Under the pieces are notes generated by a model that did not search any database, was not told where the DNA came from, and worked only from the letters and a program-made list of their open reading frames with translations. Of a stretch of 64,000 bases of DNA, positions 63,601-64,000 are shown piece after piece. The stretch covers positions 4,154,001-4,218,000 of the forward strand of contig NZ_CP051488.1 of NCBI RefSeq assembly GCF_014490785.1, written 5' to 3'. The translations under genes and the position numbers were made by a program. Source of the DNA: Kosakonia sp. SMBL-WEM22 (GTDB lineage Bacteria; Pseudomonadota; Gammaproteobacteria; Enterobacterales; Enterobacteriaceae). Numbering within the stretch: the stretch's first letter is position 1; the number at the start of each line of letters is the position of its first letter.

Positions 63601-64000
63601 GCTTTACCGCCGCGCTGCACCGTGGCGCGCGTAACGATCGGGAGAGCAGGCTCTGCGTCCTCTTCGCTGAGGTTCTCGGCTTAGACGAGATCGGCATTGA
63701 CGATAACTTCTTTGCCCTCGGCGGCCACTCGCTGCTGGCTTCCCGTCTGGTCAGTAAGGTACGCCGTGTAATGCGTGTCAATCCCGCCATTCGCGATCTC
63801 TTTGAAGCCCCAACTGTGGCGCAGTTTGCCGAGCGTTTACACGCCGCCGCGCCTTCGCGTTTGCTGCTCCAGGCGCGTGAAAAACCGACCCTTCTGCCGC
63901 TTTCGTCCGCGCAGCGTCGGCTATGGATGATCGATCGCATTGAGGGCCAAACCGCCACCTACAATATGCCGCTGACCCTTGAGCTGGAAGGCGAGGTAAA
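57612..64000 (+). CDS. Non-ribosomal peptide synthetase, C-A-T-C-A-T-C..., partial at the right edge
   Basis: Open for 2129 residues to the window end. C1: active site HHILIDG at 140-146. A1: TSGSTGAPKG near 607, FDIAALE near 651, YGPTETTIW, and GKIDRR; eye-aligned pocket residues DILQLGVIWK, closest to the glycine code. T1: serine 993 in LGGHSLL. C2: HHTAGDG at 1176-1182. A2: TSGSTGKPKG near 1654, FDASTWE, YGPTETTTF; pocket DAWWIGGTFK, near valine codes. T2: serine 2040. C3 begins near 2095. No epimerisation or methylation domain seen. C1 has no carrier before it and resembles the DhbF/EntF start (ALTSAQMGMWLA), so the acyl donor must come in trans. Start after GAGG at 57612. Product unknown. 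Confidence 0.93.
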   Translation, partial: MSAQEDMDYFALTSAQMGMWLANEVALNQANNNISEYLIIDGVIDTSLFKDAIKIMIAETDAMHGRFFHKNNEVRQSLTPVNDYEAGFYDFSMMDDPWATAIEYMTAQTNRAYSLAETHLFTFFLIKVAENKHLYYQCSHHILIDGFGAALILSRAIEIYNCLIAGKPVSPSPFGSFKTLMADDIEYRQSNRFTRDRHYWMSRFGDLPEPVSLAGRAAPCNQLLRQRISLEKPFHDAIMQRASDSGFTLPQLLTALSAIYLYRTTGNEDLVIGFPMAARVGRAQRSIPGLMSNIMPLRLKLSPALTLNDVMAQAMKEMVSSLRHQQYRHEDLLHDLNVTRPLFNTAINVELFGENLALSGAETLSINLSNGPVEDLSIFFFGYGDDRTMVLGFDANSALYTEQELLAHYERMTALFSKLIANPEMAIGTPSLLNANEYQQIALLNDKTTCPTPSVTLAECFEKQVHLTPDAPAIFYEESVLSYAQLNSLVNQMSHYLRQQGVCSGDIVGLLLPRTDNLVIAMLAIMKAGAIYMPLDPDHPSERIKHILATAAPTCLLTTSETSGLVAQFPQYQIDDNDTIAGIISQPETDPVTTSAQRQQAAYVLFTSGSTGAPKGVLIPHNALTNFMVAMQQHVQLSAEHRLMAVTTVGFDIAALELFLPLLNGAAVVIASREAARDPHLLASEINRWNITHLQGTPALWQGLVSYQPQALARLTALVGGDALAANLAEQMVALASRVIQVYGPTETTIWSTTRELNAESVAPSIIGLPINNTQVYILDSALQPVPVGQPGELYIAGDGLAFGYLKRADLTSERFVANPFGARGSRMYRTGDIAFWERDMQIGFLGRADNQVKIRGYRIELGDIENALLGSKAIKQALVLAHDEKASGQKRLVAYVIAHDEANCSPETLRADLGKKLPDYMVPSVIMVLEQFPLTANGKIDRRALPVPAFTAPTRVLPSTPQQEKLCQLFAECLECDLPGIDDSFFNLGGHSLLALKLLSRIREEFRSEISLKAIFDAPTVAELSALIDAGNSVPVRPALVTQPRPALLPMSFAQQRLWLQEQIAPGSAYNMPLAVRLNGKLDAAMLAQALADVVARHESLRTRLTQQEDTPCQQVLAPEEAAFTLQHQTIAPADLTAQLMHHSAHVFALDRELPIKGWLYQLASEQHVLLLVIHHTAGDGGSLFPLLQDLSFCWQARLAGHAPELAPLAVQYADYALWQRALLSDEQDENALFARQMAYWRNQLQGMPEEVTLAGDRPRPARANYAGDRVAFTLPDGIFTKLTALSTQTGASLFMLLHTSLVALLHRMGVGDDIAIGTPIYGRTDSAQIPMIGYFANTAVLRIQASGNPELRTLIELARSAVLEANEHQDIPFERLVEALAPDRSLAKHPLFQVMLAVDTPWPQAVTLQGLQLEQLELPTTSAKFDLLFNFNVDEQHGRISGHIEYATDLYDAGTIQGVAERLVHVIETLVSAPATRLGELALLTPVQRETLLNGWNSTRVALPEVRLAALFEQQVLRTPDAIAVKQGNKTVTYDQLNQAANRLAHRLIALNGGKTFCAGLLMQHSIDEVIATLAVIKAGGAYLPLRPRDPLERQQMMLDDAGATLLIADAGLPLPDAAHIIHPADDAQQAGTETNPALVGAAESLAYIMYTSGSTGKPKGIAVNQQSVAALALDRRWSPEDHKRVLLHSPSAFDASTWELWVPLLCGGQLIVAPAGELDIDTLAQIVMEEKVTALWLTAGLFRLMAEEHASALKAVRLLIAGGDVLPVTALKKVMTQCPALKMMNGYGPTETTTFTTTHLLPGIPTEMTVPIGAPIDNMQVYVLDGYLNPVPVGVPGELYIAGLGLARGYQKQPVLTATHFVANPFAQPGERMYRSGDWVRWRKDGVLEYLSRGDQQVKIRGFRIELAEVETALQQQPAVAQALACIVEPNPGNKQIVAYVLARKEVDFDAAQLRDALSAQLPDFMVPAMIIPLETFPLNANGKVDMRVLPAPRFTAALHRGARNDRESRLCVLFAEVLGLDEIGIDDNFFALGGHSLLASRLVSKVRRVMRVNPAIRDLFEAPTVAQFAERLHAAAPSRLLLQAREKPTLLPLSSAQRRLWMIDRIEGQTATYNMPLTLELEGEV

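Overview
The window is chromosomal DNA of an Enterobacteriaceae species (Enterobacter/Kosakonia/Klebsiella-like; genus not fixed by what I can see). The first 36 kb follow the Escherichia coli gene order around 63-66 min: yggE-argO-mscS-fbaA-pgk-epd / tktA-loiP-speA-yqgB-metK-galP-sprT-endA-rsmE-gshB-yqgE-ruvX / yggR-yggS-yggT-yggU-rdgB-hemW / yggN-yggL-trmB-mutY-yggX-mltC-nupG. The encoded proteins are close to full-length colinear with the E. coli ones I recall.

The core is interrupted by accessory genes: a lone phage-type Rha/KilAC antirepressor between epd and tktA; an IclR-type regulator divergent from a 752-residue FAD-dependent oxidoreductase between ruvX and yggR; and a FepE-type O-antigen chain-length regulator between hemW and yggN. 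A 63-bp tandem REP array lies after nupG. Between nupG and speC lies a complete anaerobic citrate module: 2-hydroxycarboxylate transporter, FAH-fold hydrolase, citrate lyase CitCDEFXG, and a divergent CitA/CitB two-component system. No oxaloacetate decarboxylase pump (oadGAB) is present; the FAH-fold protein may take that role.

After speC and yqgA comes tRNA-Phe (49487-49562). The next 7.5 kb, to 57079, is a decayed integrated element bounded by the tRNA 3' end and a 29/30-bp imperfect copy of it. It holds a dead P4-type integrase, pieces of an SPI-7/PFGI-1-class conjugative element, and four polymorphic-toxin modules: three Rhs C-terminal tips and one CdiA-type RNase A-like domain. In general the toxin genes or their delivery parts are broken while three of the four immunity genes are intact.

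Immediately beyond the att-like repeat, an AT-rich leader with a near-consensus CRP site precedes an MbtH-like gene and a giant non-ribosomal peptide synthetase that runs off the right edge (C-A-T-C-A-T-C visible). Its first half resembles DhbF, the synthetase that adds glycine to 2,3-dihydroxybenzoate. The read-out specificity codes are glycine (module 1) and valine-like (module 2). No Fur box was seen. This NRPS locus is the most likely source of undescribed biology in the window, followed by the immunity-gene-rich toxin graveyard and the citrate cluster with its FAH-fold protein.
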